Source: Oscillatoriophycideae cyanobacterium NC_groundwater_1537_Pr4_S-0.65um_50_18
GTDB lineage: Bacteria > Cyanobacteriota > Cyanobacteriia > Elainellales > Elainellaceae
Length of the DNA: 64,000 bases
Reading direction: 5' to 3'
NCBI GenBank assembly: GCA_016208305.1
Contig: JACQYI010000033.1
Span: forward strand, 186,001 to 250,000
The translations under genes were made by a program, and so were the position numbers. The notes below the pieces were generated by a model. That model made no database searches. It was not told where the DNA came from and worked only from the letters and a program-made list of their open reading frames with translations. Shown one piece after another: positions 1 to 9,209 of the stretch (positions are counted from its first letter, which is position 1; each line of letters starts with the position of its first letter).

Positions 1-2140
1 ATTCATGAGCCGTGAAATTGCCGCTAGTGAGGCCGCCCTTTTGGCGTTTCAGACTGAGTTGGCAGCGCTGCAAGCCGAAAAAGAACGGCTAACGGCACAG
101 GCGCAGCAGGTTCAGCAAACTTCGGCAAAACTGCAAACGTTGACGGCACAAATTGAAGGCAAGCAGCCTGCGATCGTCTTACTGGATCAGTCGGTGCAGC
201 GCGCACAAGCAGCCGTGCAAATCTGTCAGGACAATCGAGAGAGCTATCAAGCCTATCTCCAGGCTGAAGCAGATCTGAAAACGCTAGATCAGCAGGCAAA
301 GCAGCGGCAGGGAATTCTGCGTCAGCGAGAAACACAGCAAAAGACGTTAACTGATTTAATCACCCGAATGGCTAAGCTTGAGGTCAGGCGAGAAGCGCTA
401 GACAAAGCCGCCACAGATTTGGAGCAGCTCCGGCCTCTGATTGCCCAGCAAGTAGAGCTAGAGCAGCAGCAGTTGAGCCTGATGGAGCAGCTTAACCAGC
501 TGCAAGCTTTGAAGCCCGAACAGCAAAATCTGGTGCGGCAGATGGCCAAGATTCAGGCAGAGCAAACCCAACTCAGCCGCGAAATTGAACGCATCCGATC
601 GCTAGAGTCTGCCATTAGCCAAATTCCTGACCTAGAGCAGAAGCGCGATCGCCTTCAGGAACAGCTCAGCCGCGTAGAAGCCGCCAAGCAGTTTGAAGCA
701 GAGCTGCGGCAGTTGGTCAGCCAAGGGGAAGACCAGCGCGATCGACATCAATCTCAGGCTGAGCAAGCATTAGCCACGATTCAGGCCGTTCAGCAAACGG
801 TGCCGCTGTTAGCAACGGCTGCTATAGAGGCAGCGCTGACGGCTATTCGTTCGGGGGTCAAACTCAACACAGACTTGCTCAATGCCCTCTGGCGAATTCT
901 GGCGGATTTGTCAGAGCAGATTTCTGTGCCCAAGCTACAAGAGCAACTGCGCCACACCAAAGCTCAACTGGATGCCTTTTATCAGCAACGGGCAGAATTT
1001 GCCACGCTGAAGGCAAAACTTGCCCAGCAAACCCACTGGCAAACTGAAGCCGCTCAAATTCAGGAACGCATCGACCAAATTACCCTGGCGCTCAGCGCCG
1101 AACCCAACTGGCTGCAACAGCGATCGCAGCTCATTGCCGACCTGAATCAGCTCGCCAACCCTAAAGGGCAAGCACAGCTTCTAGAGCGAGATCTGAAACA
1201 AGCTGCCGCCCTTAGCGCCCAGCACTCTGCCTTGAAAGCTCAATGCACTACGCTAGAGGGAGCGATCGCCGCATTAGAGTCGCACCTAGCGCAGTTCGCC
1301 GAACTCGAAGACCAGATTGATCAGCAAAAGCAGTTCCGCCAAACGCATCAGCCCACCTACATGGTCTACATGCAGCACCGGAATGATGCTAATCAGTTCG
1401 CAAAGCTGCAAGCCGACTTGCAGTTGGCAACTGAGCAGCTCAGCCAGCTCAGTGCAGCGCAAAAGACGCTACAAATCGAGTATGAGCAGCTTAGCCAAAC
1501 CTATGATCCGCAGCAGTGGCAGCAAATTCAGACCCGCTATGAAGAAACCCGCAGCGAAGCCGATCGCCTGGCCGGAGGCTTGCCTCAGCAGAAAAAGCTG
1601 ATGGCACAGCTCGATAGCCAAATCGCCACGCTAGAAGCGGTTGCTGAGAAGCGCGATCGGGCACAGACCGATCTGAAGCAAAAAGAGAAAGTTCGTAAGT
1701 TTATCAGCTTTGCTCGTAAAGTCTACAAAGAAGCAGGGCCACGCATTACCGAACGGTATGTGCAAAGCATCTCCCGCGAAGCCGATCGCCTGTTTCGGGA
1801 GCTGCTCAACCGTCCCAATGTGGCATTGGAATGGACGCGAGACTACGAAATTATGGTGCAGGAAGGGGCACATAGTCGGCGCTTTATCAACCTGTCGGGG
1901 GGTGAGCAAATGTGTGCGGCATTGGCAGTCCGGCTGGCCTTGCTGCGGGTTTTGGCCGATATTGATATTGCTTTTTTTGACGAACCCACCACAAACATGG
2001 ATCGCCCCCGCCGAGAAAGCTTGGCAGAAGCGATCGCCAATATCAAAAGCTTTCGGCAGCTCTTTGTCATTAGCCACGATGACACCTTTGAAAAAATCAC
2101 GGAAAACGTGATTTTAGTTGAGCGCGATGCCCTAGAGTGA
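1..2140 (+). CDS. SbcC/Rad50-like SMC-family ATPase, 3' part only
   Basis: C-terminal portion of a chromosome-segregation/recombination type ATPase of the SbcC (Rad50-like) family, which normally pairs with an SbcD nuclease to process DNA ends and hairpins. About 711 residues are visible. A long Gln/Glu/Leu-rich coiled coil is followed by the C-terminal ATPase lobe: ABC signature LSGGEQ near residue 630, Walker B IAFFDEPT near 655-662, D-loop TTNMD, and the switch histidine in VISHDD near 689. The N-terminal Walker A lobe is absent, so the reading frame almost certainly enters from upstream of base 1; the ATG at base 5 is probably internal. No CxxC zinc hook is seen in the visible part. Two segments of the coil resemble each other (QAYLQAEADL near 85 and MVYMQHRNDA near 455). 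It ends 16 bases before the convergent methyltransferase gene. Confidence 0.85.
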   Translation, partial: FMSREIAASEAALLAFQTELAALQAEKERLTAQAQQVQQTSAKLQTLTAQIEGKQPAIVLLDQSVQRAQAAVQICQDNRESYQAYLQAEADLKTLDQQAKQRQGILRQRETQQKTLTDLITRMAKLEVRREALDKAATDLEQLRPLIAQQVELEQQQLSLMEQLNQLQALKPEQQNLVRQMAKIQAEQTQLSREIERIRSLESAISQIPDLEQKRDRLQEQLSRVEAAKQFEAELRQLVSQGEDQRDRHQSQAEQALATIQAVQQTVPLLATAAIEAALTAIRSGVKLNTDLLNALWRILADLSEQISVPKLQEQLRHTKAQLDAFYQQRAEFATLKAKLAQQTHWQTEAAQIQERIDQITLALSAEPNWLQQRSQLIADLNQLANPKGQAQLLERDLKQAAALSAQHSALKAQCTTLEGAIAALESHLAQFAELEDQIDQQKQFRQTHQPTYMVYMQHRNDANQFAKLQADLQLATEQLSQLSAAQKTLQIEYEQLSQTYDPQQWQQIQTRYEETRSEADRLAGGLPQQKKLMAQLDSQIATLEAVAEKRDRAQTDLKQKEKVRKFISFARKVYKEAGPRITERYVQSISREADRLFRELLNRPNVALEWTRDYEIMVQEGAHSRRFINLSGGEQMCAALAVRLALLRVLADIDIAFFDEPTTNMDRPRRESLAEAIANIKSFRQLFVISHDDTFEKITENVILVERDALE

Positions 2141-2155
2141 GCTTTGGGCTTACGG

Positions 2156-3181
2156 CTATTCTCTTAAATCATCTGTCTTAGCCAAATCTCCCCTCTCGAT
2201 CAGCTGTTGCCGCAGGGCTGGGCTGATGTGCTTCTCGATCGCCTCGAAAAAGGGAAAATCTGCCCAGTTTTTTCCTTCAGGGGCAAAGGGCATAAAACTC
2301 TCGACAATGACATCGGCAAAGTTATAGGCCGGATCGCTGCCATAGTTGAGCGTTAAATATTCCAGTAGCTCAAAGGCGTAATCGGCAAACTCCAGCACAT
2401 CGGCAAGGCAAGCCAGCTTCAATATCTGCTCAGGGGTTTTAAGATGCTTAAACTCTCCCTCTTGCAGCAAATCACAAAAATAGTAGGCATCGCCCCACAA
2501 AAACTGCCCCGGATGTTTGCGGGTCTGCAAGGGCGATCGCGATCGCACACGGATGCTATGGCTGATATCAAACAAGGTAAAGTCTCTGGCTCGTAGGAAG
2601 GTATCCACATCTGCAAACAGCGGCTGACCTTTGTAGAGGTGAGAAAACTCAACTTCGACTTGCGTTGCCAGCACCGATTGCAAAATTTGGTTGGCTCCCT
2701 GCAAGACGTTGAGATCAGCGCCCTGCACGTCAATTTGCAAGAAATCGATCGATGTAATTCCTTCCTGCTGGCAAAAAGCATCTAGCGTAGTGGTTTCTAT
2801 CTCAATCGTAAAATCGGTTGCCACCAATTCCAGTAATCCGGCGAAGCGGCCTAAATACGCTTCATTAGGCGGATAGAGAGAGCTACACATGGGCGCTTGC
2901 GTGACATACAGCGTCGATTCCCCGATCGCATCACTCAGCGCTAGGGGGATATGTCGCTCTGTCCAGGGCACCTGCTGCTCGGCTAAGCGATCATTTGCGG
3001 CTTCGCAAGCATCCGCATCCGCATCAAAACCATAGATGGTGAGATTAGGCGCAAATATCCCCCAATCCCAACTCCCATAATCATCATCAACGTTGATTTT
3101 GCGCGAACCGACATTGCAGATCGTGAAATGAAGGCGATCGAGATGCCCGCGCTTTTTGAGGCTGGGTAGAAAAGTAGACAT
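2156..3181 (-). CDS. FkbM family methyltransferase
   Basis: Predicted SAM-dependent methyltransferase of the FkbM type, 341 residues. The visible core includes the nucleotide-binding region ending in IYGFDADADACEAAN and the family-typical IDFLQIDVQGADLNVLQGA segment. Such enzymes O-methylate sugars or small molecules, often next to glycan genes; the substrate here is unknown. The C-terminal ~100 residues are helical and acidic, beyond the core fold. It lies 134 bases downstream of a second, TPR-like FkbM gene on the same strand, so the two may be co-transcribed. It converges on the SbcC-like gene. Family assignment is firm, function inferred. Confidence 0.8.
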   Translation of the reverse strand: MSTFLPSLKKRGHLDRLHFTICNVGSRKINVDDDYGSWDWGIFAPNLTIYGFDADADACEAANDRLAEQQVPWTERHIPLALSDAIGESTLYVTQAPMCSSLYPPNEAYLGRFAGLLELVATDFTIEIETTTLDAFCQQEGITSIDFLQIDVQGADLNVLQGANQILQSVLATQVEVEFSHLYKGQPLFADVDTFLRARDFTLFDISHSIRVRSRSPLQTRKHPGQFLWGDAYYFCDLLQEGEFKHLKTPEQILKLACLADVLEFADYAFELLEYLTLNYGSDPAYNFADVIVESFMPFAPEGKNWADFPFFEAIEKHISPALRQQLIERGDLAKTDDLRE

Positions 3182-3315
3182 GGCAGCAAAGAATAGCAGA
3201 ATGAACGAAAACAGAAGGGGCTAAGCTGGCAGTGCTTCAAAACAAGCGGCCGTCTAGCGCATCACCTCAACCCAGCAGATGGCTATCTGACAGATCCTCG
3301 ATCCTGGCAGAACCT

Positions 3316-4920
3316 CTACTCTGGCAAGAGCGGATGATGGGGAGGTAGAGCAATGATATTGAGATTGCCCTGAAGCTGTTCGAGTGTCTCGATCGGAATT
3401 AGGGTTTGCAGGTAGGGCTGATAGCGGAAGAGGCTATATCCTTTGGCCTGGAGGAATTCGGCTACAGGCGTGTTGCTGCCGCTCAAGCCCGCAATATTTT
3501 CATAGAGAATGGCTGGCGCAAAGTCGGCAAGCAGGCGATCGCTGCCCGCCAAAACCTGCATCTCATGGCCTTCAGCATCCATCTTCAGCCAATCAACCTG
3601 CTGAAGATTTTCCTGTTGCATCAAGTCATCTAGCCTGAAGCAGGCCACATCTTCAAATCTGCCCGCAGGGCTAGAGGCCGGATCGGCCTCCTCATCGACT
3701 CGGACGATCTCATTCAGTTCGCTAGAGCTGTGGAGTGAGAGGCGAGCTGTGCCAGGGCGATCGCTAGCCGCACCCGCGCAGACCGTCACCCAATCGAGCT
3801 GATGACGGCGGCAAGTTTCTTGCAGGCAACGAACGCAGCTTGAGAAAGGCTCGATCGCCAGTACCCGACCCGTTGCACCCACCTGCTGCGCCGCGCTAAA
3901 GGTATAGACGCCCACATTTGCACCCACATCAATCACCGTCATACCCGGTTGAATCCGAGCGCGCCAAAATTCCATTTCCGCTTCAAACCAGTCCCCCTCT
4001 GCCAGCAAAACGCTAGTGACAATGCTGTGGAAGCTTGGATCAACCGTCATCACAATGCCGTCAGGGGTGGGCACATAAGTAAAAGGGCTGTCGATCGCCA
4101 GCGTTGTCCATTGCCATTCAGGCGCATCGGGAGAGGCATAGTGTTTGGCCGTGCGAAGCCATAGATCTGCCACCTCCCAGCTTTGCAGCTCCCGATAAGC
4201 CAGATAAAGCGTTTGCAGGATGGCGGCATCGGTTGGCGCAATGCGGCTGGCTTGCTGCAAATCGGCTAAGCCCTCCCAGTGATTGCTCATGAGCTTAGAT
4301 AAACCCAGCTTGAGACGCAAAGCAGCCGAGTGGGGCATCAGCGTAGTGGCAAGCTGCAAAAACCTCAGGCCATTGGCGTTATAAAAGACTTGCTGCGATC
4401 GCCACAACACCTCAGCCAGCAGAAAGAGCGCTTGAGCCATGCCATCTTCAGCCTGCAACAGCAGTGACAAATGGGCGGAAACTCTGGGGCGATCGCTCGG
4501 TAGATAAACCAGCCCCAAAGGCAGAGACTCAGAGGGGTGAAAGGCCAGCTGAAGCCATTGCAGCAGCGTCGGAAAACTCATTTGAGCTGCCGCTGCATTC
4601 TCGCCAATTAAATGACGGACGATCGCCAGATGCGCCACACAGAGCGGATGACCGGGCTGAAGATCTATGCCCTGCTGAAGCGCATCTAGGGCAAGTTCAA
4701 GATTCATCGATCGCAGCGCCAAGTCGTCACATTGCTCTGCTTCAATTAGGGTCATCACGGCGAAATTATTCAAATCTAGCGCTGACTCTGGCTGTTCCCA
4801 GTCCGTATCGGCCAAGCCACGGGACAAACCCGAAAGAGATTGGGGGTCTAGCGTCGGGCAAAGCCGTTGCAGATATTGCCAATACAAATCAACTGGGGAT
4901 GCAGTTAGAAAAGAAGTCAT
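3316..4920 (-). CDS. FkbM family methyltransferase with N-terminal helical (TPR-like) region
   Basis: 534-residue protein in two parts. Residues ~1-265 are alpha-helical and TPR-like, with Leu/Ala-rich helices such as LELALDALQQGIDLQPGHP and LKLGLSKLMSNHWEGL. Residues ~285-530 form an FkbM methyltransferase: motif I MTVIDVGANVGVYTFSA, then VLAIEPFSSCVRCL, and the family-typical WLKMDAEGHEMQVLAGSD. TPR-FkbM fusions occur in cyanobacterial polysaccharide or glycoprotein modification loci; the acceptor is unknown. Upstream is a ~590-base gene-free stretch, so this gene probably heads the unit that includes the FkbM gene downstream. Confidence 0.82.
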   Translation of the reverse strand: MTSFLTASPVDLYWQYLQRLCPTLDPQSLSGLSRGLADTDWEQPESALDLNNFAVMTLIEAEQCDDLALRSMNLELALDALQQGIDLQPGHPLCVAHLAIVRHLIGENAAAAQMSFPTLLQWLQLAFHPSESLPLGLVYLPSDRPRVSAHLSLLLQAEDGMAQALFLLAEVLWRSQQVFYNANGLRFLQLATTLMPHSAALRLKLGLSKLMSNHWEGLADLQQASRIAPTDAAILQTLYLAYRELQSWEVADLWLRTAKHYASPDAPEWQWTTLAIDSPFTYVPTPDGIVMTVDPSFHSIVTSVLLAEGDWFEAEMEFWRARIQPGMTVIDVGANVGVYTFSAAQQVGATGRVLAIEPFSSCVRCLQETCRRHQLDWVTVCAGAASDRPGTARLSLHSSSELNEIVRVDEEADPASSPAGRFEDVACFRLDDLMQQENLQQVDWLKMDAEGHEMQVLAGSDRLLADFAPAILYENIAGLSGSNTPVAEFLQAKGYSLFRYQPYLQTLIPIETLEQLQGNLNIIALPPHHPLLPE

Positions 4921-5286
4921 AGCGGCGAAGGGGGGTTCGGTTACTTTCTATCTTGCCCACAGCGATCGTTTTTTTCACACTGCATTTTAACCAACCGTTC
5001 CGATCAATTCTTAACAATCTATGAGATTTGTTAGCCTCTGTAAATAAATCATCTGTTGGCTTCATTCTCAATGATTAGAATGGGAACATTGATAAAGCAA
5101 GCCATGCAAAACAGTTTGAATCAGATTTCTGAGTCAGGCTATTGCGGCTTCATTATAAGTTCTAGGCAATTTTCCTAGAATTTCGCTCTACAAAATGCTT
5201 TTGGCACAGATTTAGACGCAGATCCTAACAGTTCCTGCCCTACAAGGGAGCTATTTCGAGTTTTACATCGACGGTTTTGAGGCACT

Positions 5287-5319
5287 AAAGAAGCTTCAAA
5301 GAAGCATCAAAGAAGCATT
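5287..5319. repeat. 11-bp tandem repeat, three units
   Basis: Three consecutive units of AAAGAAGCWTY (AAAGAAGCTTC, AAAGAAGCATC, AAAGAAGCATT). They lie in the upstream region of the dehydrogenase gene. Function unknown. Confidence 0.85.
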
Positions 5320-5330
5320 GAATTAGACGC

Positions 5331-5361
5331 GATCGCCTCCCTATGTAAAAGGGAGGCGATC
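5331..5361. repeat. perfect 11-bp hairpin around a HIP1-like site
   Basis: GATCGCCTCCC at 5331-5341 pairs with GGGAGGCGATC at 5351-5361 across a 9-base loop. No T-run follows on either strand, so it is not an obvious terminator. It could act as an mRNA leader structure or a DNA element. Confidence 0.75.
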
Positions 5362-5508
5362 AGCCTTGATTCAATCCAATCTAGCTTGGGAAAGTTGAAG
5401 ATTTCCCCCGCAGATTTCAGGATCGAGCCGTTCCAATTCTAGAATTTACCATTGCTCATCTCATGGGAGAGCAAAGCATGGGAGAGCAAAGCACAGGAGG
5501 ACAGAACA

Positions 5509-6876
5509 ATGGGTATTGCAACCCTGAACCCCGCAACGGGGGAATTGATTCAGGCGTTTGAGCCATTGACCGATGAGGCGATCGCCCAAAAGATCGACCT
5601 GGCTCAGCACACTTTTGAGCAGTATCGACACACCCACTTTGCCCAGCGCGCCGAGTGGCTGCGTGCCGCCGCCCACATTTTGGAGGAGGAGAAAGAAACC
5701 TTCGGCCAAATGATGACACTAGAGATGGGCAAACCGATCAAAGCTGGCATTAGCGAAGCTGAGAAATGCGCTGCCGTCTGCCGCTTTTATGCCGATCAGG
5801 GGGCAGCCTTTCTCAAAGATATAGAGGTGGCTTCCGATGCCAGCCACAGCTTTATCCGCTATCAGCCATTGGGCATTATCTTGGCCGTCATGCCCTGGAA
5901 TTTTCCCTTTTGGCAGGTGTTTCGGTTCGCCGCTCCCGCCCTGATGGCGGGCAATGTTGGTCTGCTCAAGCATGCCTCTAACGTGCCGCAGTGCGCTTTA
6001 GCGATCGAGTCCATTCTGCGCCGAGCCGGATTTCCCGAAGGGGCGTTTCAGTCGCTGCTTGTGGGTTCCGATAAAGTAGCGCAAATTATTGCAGACGATC
6101 GCGTCAAGGCCGCCACGCTAACCGGAAGCGAAGGCGCAGGGGCCAGCCTCGCCAGTGCCGCCGGAAAGCATCTGAAAAAGGTGGTTTTAGAGCTAGGCGG
6201 CAGCGACCCCTTCATTGTGATGGAAAGTGCCGATCTAGACACCGCCATTGCTACAGCTGTGACGGCTCGCATGTTGAACAATGGCCAAACCTGCATTGCC
6301 GCCAAACGGTTCATTGTGCAGGAATCGATCGCCGACACCTTTACAGAACAGCTAGTCGCAAAGTTTGCAGCGCTTAAAGTGGGCGACCCTATGAACCCCG
6401 ACACTCAAATCGGGCCTCTGGCCACCGCCACCATTCTCAAAGAGCTAGATGCTCAGGTGCAATCCTGCCTGCAACAGGGCGGAAAACTGCTGATTGGTGG
6501 TGCGCCCCTGCCCGACACCCAGGGAAACTACTACCCCCCCACCATCCTGACAGACATTCCCCCTGCCGCCTCCACCCACCAAGAAGAGTTTTTTGGCCCA
6601 GTCGCCTTGCTCTATCGCGTCCCCGATTTAGATACCGCCATTCAACTCGCCAACAGCACCTCCTTTGGGCTAGGTTCCAGCGCCTGGACAGAGGTAGAAG
6701 CCGAACGCGATCGCCTCATTAACGAGATTGAAGCCGGGTGCGTCTTTATTAACGGCATGGTTAAGTCTGACCCACGTCTGCCCTTTGGTGGCGTCAAGCG
6801 ATCGGGCTTTGGGCGAGAACTCAGCGCCGAAGGCATCCGCGAGTTTGTCAACATCAAAACCGTCTGGGTGAAATAG
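5509..6876 (+). CDS. gabD: NAD(P)-dependent succinate-semialdehyde dehydrogenase
   Basis: Aldehyde dehydrogenase oxidising succinic semialdehyde to succinate, 455 residues from the chosen start. The catalytic Cys is about residue 262 (NGQTC) and the general-base Glu about 228 (VVLELGG), the usual 34-residue spacing. The Rossmann motif TGSEGAG and the cofactor-site MPWNFPFWQ are present. The ATG at 5509 is preferred over the ATG at 5452 because CAGGAGG sits 8 bases upstream at 5494-5500 and the protein then begins with family-typical IATLNPATGE. The next gene, a 2-oxoglutarate-decarboxylase-type enzyme, makes succinic semialdehyde. The pair corresponds to the bypass that closes the TCA cycle in cyanobacteria, first shown in Synechococcus sp. 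PCC 7002. The substrate is inferred from family and neighbour. Confidence 0.88.
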   Translation: MGIATLNPATGELIQAFEPLTDEAIAQKIDLAQHTFEQYRHTHFAQRAEWLRAAAHILEEEKETFGQMMTLEMGKPIKAGISEAEKCAAVCRFYADQGAAFLKDIEVASDASHSFIRYQPLGIILAVMPWNFPFWQVFRFAAPALMAGNVGLLKHASNVPQCALAIESILRRAGFPEGAFQSLLVGSDKVAQIIADDRVKAATLTGSEGAGASLASAAGKHLKKVVLELGGSDPFIVMESADLDTAIATAVTARMLNNGQTCIAAKRFIVQESIADTFTEQLVAKFAALKVGDPMNPDTQIGPLATATILKELDAQVQSCLQQGGKLLIGGAPLPDTQGNYYPPTILTDIPPAASTHQEEFFGPVALLYRVPDLDTAIQLANSTSFGLGSSAWTEVEAERDRLINEIEAGCVFINGMVKSDPRLPFGGVKRSGFGRELSAEGIREFVNIKTVWVK

Positions 6877-6929
6877 AAGCAAATTAGATTTAACCCGCAC
6901 CGCTCACTGACGCAAAGCACCCTTTCACT

Positions 6930-7034
6930 CCCCACCCTTAACCCCTTCTGGAGGGGGTACTCCTTCGGAGAAGCAAGCTACGGGGGACGCAGCCGTCCCC
7001 TGATTCAGGGGGTTTGGGGGAAACCCCCCAAGGA
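6930..7034. repeat. G/C-run intergenic repeat with hairpins
   Basis: Lies between the dehydrogenase and decarboxylase genes. It contains the hairpin GGGGACG-CAGC-CGTCCCC (6983-7000) and a run of G and C tracts at 7007-7033. The reverse complement of the latter closely matches 61105-61130, where a similar hairpin (GGGGACG-GGCA-CGTCCCC, 61134-61151) follows. It is therefore a dispersed repeat present in both orientations. The G-runs could also form folded structures in the transcript between the two genes. Confidence 0.75.
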
Positions 7035-7128
7035 TCGGATTGCTTCTTGAATTGCTTCAACAACTGAAATCACTCAAAAGCTATCTCCCTCAAAGTTAAC
7101 TTTTTCCCAATCATCTACGGAGAATAAA

Positions 7129-8775
7129 ATGTCTGAATTAAACACAGCTCAGCTCTTAGTTAAATGCCTAGAGAATGAAGGCGTCGAATATATTTTTGGC
7201 TTACCAGGAGAAGAAAATCTCCATGTCTTAGAAGCACTTAAAGGCTCATCGATTCAATTTATCACCACCCGTCACGAGCAGGGCGCAGCCTTTATGGCCG
7301 ATGTGTACGGAAGGCTAACCGGCAAAGCAGGCGTCTGCCTTTCAACCCTAGGCCCCGGTGCCACAAACCTGATGACAGGCGTTGCCGATGCCAACCTCGA
7401 TCGCGCACCTCTAGTCGCCATAACAGGGCAGGTGGGTACCGATCGCATGCATATTGAATCGCACCAATACCTAGACTTAGTCGCACTGTTTGCCCCCATC
7501 ACCAAGTGGAACGCCCAGATCGTTCGCCCCAGCATCACGCCAGAAATTGTCCGCAAAGCCTTCAAAGTTTCCCAAACCGAGAAGCCAGGTGCCGTACATA
7601 TTGATTTGCCCGAAAACATTGCCGCAATGGCAGCAGAAGGCACACCGTTGCAACTTGACCAGCGGGAGAAAGTTTACGCCTCCTTCAGCAGTATTGAGCG
7701 GGCAGCCGCCGCAATTTCCAAGGCCGAAAACCCAATTATTTTGGTAGGTAATGGGGCCATCCGAGGCAATGCCAGCGACGTGCTGACCGTCTTTGCAACA
7801 GAGCTAAATATTCCGGTGGCAAACACCTTTATGGGCAAAGGCGTGATTCCCTACAAGCACCCCTTAGCCCTGTGGTCAGTGGGCTTGCAGCAGCGCGATC
7901 ACATTAGCTGTGGATTCGATCGCACCGATTTAGTGATTGCCGTCGGCTATGACTTGATCGAATATTCACCCAAACGCTGGAATCCGGGCGGCAAAACCCC
8001 AGTGATTCACGTCAACCAAACCCCTGCCGAAGTAGATAGCAGCTATATCCCCACAGCCGAAGTGGTCGGCGATATTTCAGATTCTCTCTACGAAATCCTC
8101 AAGCGAGTCGATCGCCAGGGTAAGCCCGAACCCTATGCTCTGCAACTGAAGCCAGACATTCAGGCAGACTACGAAGAGCACGCCTATGACGAAGGCTTCC
8201 CGATCAAGCCACAAAAGCTCATTTATGATCTGCGGCAGGTCATGGGGCCAGAAGACATCGTGATTTCTGATGTGGGAGCACACAAAATGTGGATGGCGCG
8301 GCACTATCACTGCGATCGCCCCAACACCTGCATCATCTCCAATGGCTTTGCCGCCATGGGAATCGCCATACCGGGAGCCGTTGCCGCCAAGCTAGTAGCG
8401 CCCGATCGCAAAGTTGTGGCCGTGACTGGAGATGGTGGCTTTATGATGAATTCGCAAGAGCTAGAAACAGCGCTGAGAATCGGTACACCTTTTGTCACTA
8501 TCATTTTTAATGACGGCGGCTATGGACTGATCGAATGGAAACAGCATAACCAGTTTGGCGAATCGTCTTTCGTGAAGTTCTCTAATCCTGATTTCGTCAA
8601 GCTGGCAGAGAGTATGGGGCTAAAGGGCTACCGCGTCACCTCTGGCATGGATTTCTTGCCGATCTTGAAAGAGGCACTCAACCAAGATGTACCTGCCGTG
8701 ATTGACTGCCCGGTTGACTATTCTGAAAACCTTCGCTTTAGCAAGAGAGCAGGCGATTTGAGCTGCGCGATTTAA
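7129..8775 (+). CDS. 2-oxoglutarate decarboxylase (acetolactate-synthase-like ThDP enzyme)
   Basis: Thiamine-diphosphate enzyme of the acetolactate synthase superfamily, 548 residues, with the three usual domains. The cofactor-activating Glu is about residue 50 (TRHEQGAAFMADVYGRL). The ThDP/Mg motif is GDGG at 434-437, with the ligand Asn at about 461 (IIFNDGGYGLIEWKQ). Proteins of this type directly beside a succinate-semialdehyde dehydrogenase are the cyanobacterial 2-oxoglutarate decarboxylases (PCC 7002 precedent), converting 2-oxoglutarate to succinic semialdehyde and CO2. Sequence alone cannot exclude acetolactate synthase activity, but no small regulatory subunit gene is nearby. A GGAG lies before the ATG. 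It is separated from gabD by a 250-base repeat-bearing spacer. Confidence 0.82.
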   Translation: MSELNTAQLLVKCLENEGVEYIFGLPGEENLHVLEALKGSSIQFITTRHEQGAAFMADVYGRLTGKAGVCLSTLGPGATNLMTGVADANLDRAPLVAITGQVGTDRMHIESHQYLDLVALFAPITKWNAQIVRPSITPEIVRKAFKVSQTEKPGAVHIDLPENIAAMAAEGTPLQLDQREKVYASFSSIERAAAAISKAENPIILVGNGAIRGNASDVLTVFATELNIPVANTFMGKGVIPYKHPLALWSVGLQQRDHISCGFDRTDLVIAVGYDLIEYSPKRWNPGGKTPVIHVNQTPAEVDSSYIPTAEVVGDISDSLYEILKRVDRQGKPEPYALQLKPDIQADYEEHAYDEGFPIKPQKLIYDLRQVMGPEDIVISDVGAHKMWMARHYHCDRPNTCIISNGFAAMGIAIPGAVAAKLVAPDRKVVAVTGDGGFMMNSQELETALRIGTPFVTIIFNDGGYGLIEWKQHNQFGESSFVKFSNPDFVKLAESMGLKGYRVTSGMDFLPILKEALNQDVPAVIDCPVDYSENLRFSKRAGDLSCAI

Positions 8776-8776
8776 A

Positions 8777-9101
8777 GCAGAGCCGCCAACGACCTTGGGA
8801 GATCGATTGCAAGCGCAGTCTCAGCCAATTGATCGGTTTCGGCTTCTGAACTTTCAAGCCTCTTTAGGGCAAAAGCAAGCAGCGATTACAATTTTGCTAT
8901 CGCTACTCAAAGCCGATGACTCTAGTGTGCGTTCTCGTAGCCGATGCGATCGCTAAACTATGTAAACAATCGATCGAGGTTCAGTCCCTGCTCATGCAAT
9001 GGCTTGAGCAACATCCAAACGACCAGGCAGGTAGCGCGATCGATACCCTCTGGCCGATCGTGATTGGAGAATGCAGGGCGATCGCGCCAGCCCATAAATA
9101 A
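8777..9101 (+). pseudogene. probable HEAT-repeat gene remnant, frameshifted
   Basis: No intact gene here, but two overlapping frames join into one HEAT-like helical sequence. The first frame (8777-8956, without a start codon) ends LLSLLKADDSSVRSR before going out of phase. The second (through ~8936-9101) continues ADAIAKLCKQSIEVQSLLM. Read through a single-base shift near 8936, the join gives VRSR-x-ADAIAKL, a common HEAT/armadillo-like consensus. It follows the decarboxylase stop by one base and has no start of its own. It is best read as the decayed tail of a lost gene; chance similarity is possible. Confidence 0.45.
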
Positions 9102-9128
9102 AACCCCCAAACGCAAAGCTTGAGGGTT
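9096..9128 (-). terminator. intrinsic terminator of the metF-like gene
   Basis: On the minus strand AACCCTCAA and TTGGGGGTT form a 9-bp stem (one G-U pair) with a 9-base loop, followed by TTTATTTA. It lies about 80 bases beyond the stop of the minus-strand metF-like gene and matches an intrinsic terminator. Confidence 0.75.
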
Positions 9129-9209
9129 GGAGTTCCTGAAAATCGTCACTGAGTTAGATAATGACAACCTCCTCTCGTAATCACAAGGGGGGCGTGACCC
9201 ATCAGGTGA

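Larger units (their letters stand above)
4921..5508. other. intergenic region with tandem repeat and hairpin
   Basis: No convincing gene. This is the shared upstream region of two divergent genes (FkbM on minus, aldehyde dehydrogenase on plus). It holds a three-unit 11-bp tandem repeat (5287-5319), a perfect 11-bp hairpin (5331-5361) and, just before the dehydrogenase start, a 15-bp direct repeat (5463-5477 and 5478-5492, unit ATGGGAGAGCAAAGC). Confidence 0.7.

Noticed and set aside
10-2140. Full-length SbcC starting at base 5
   Set aside because: The Walker A lobe is missing and the frame is open at the window edge; the start is likely upstream.
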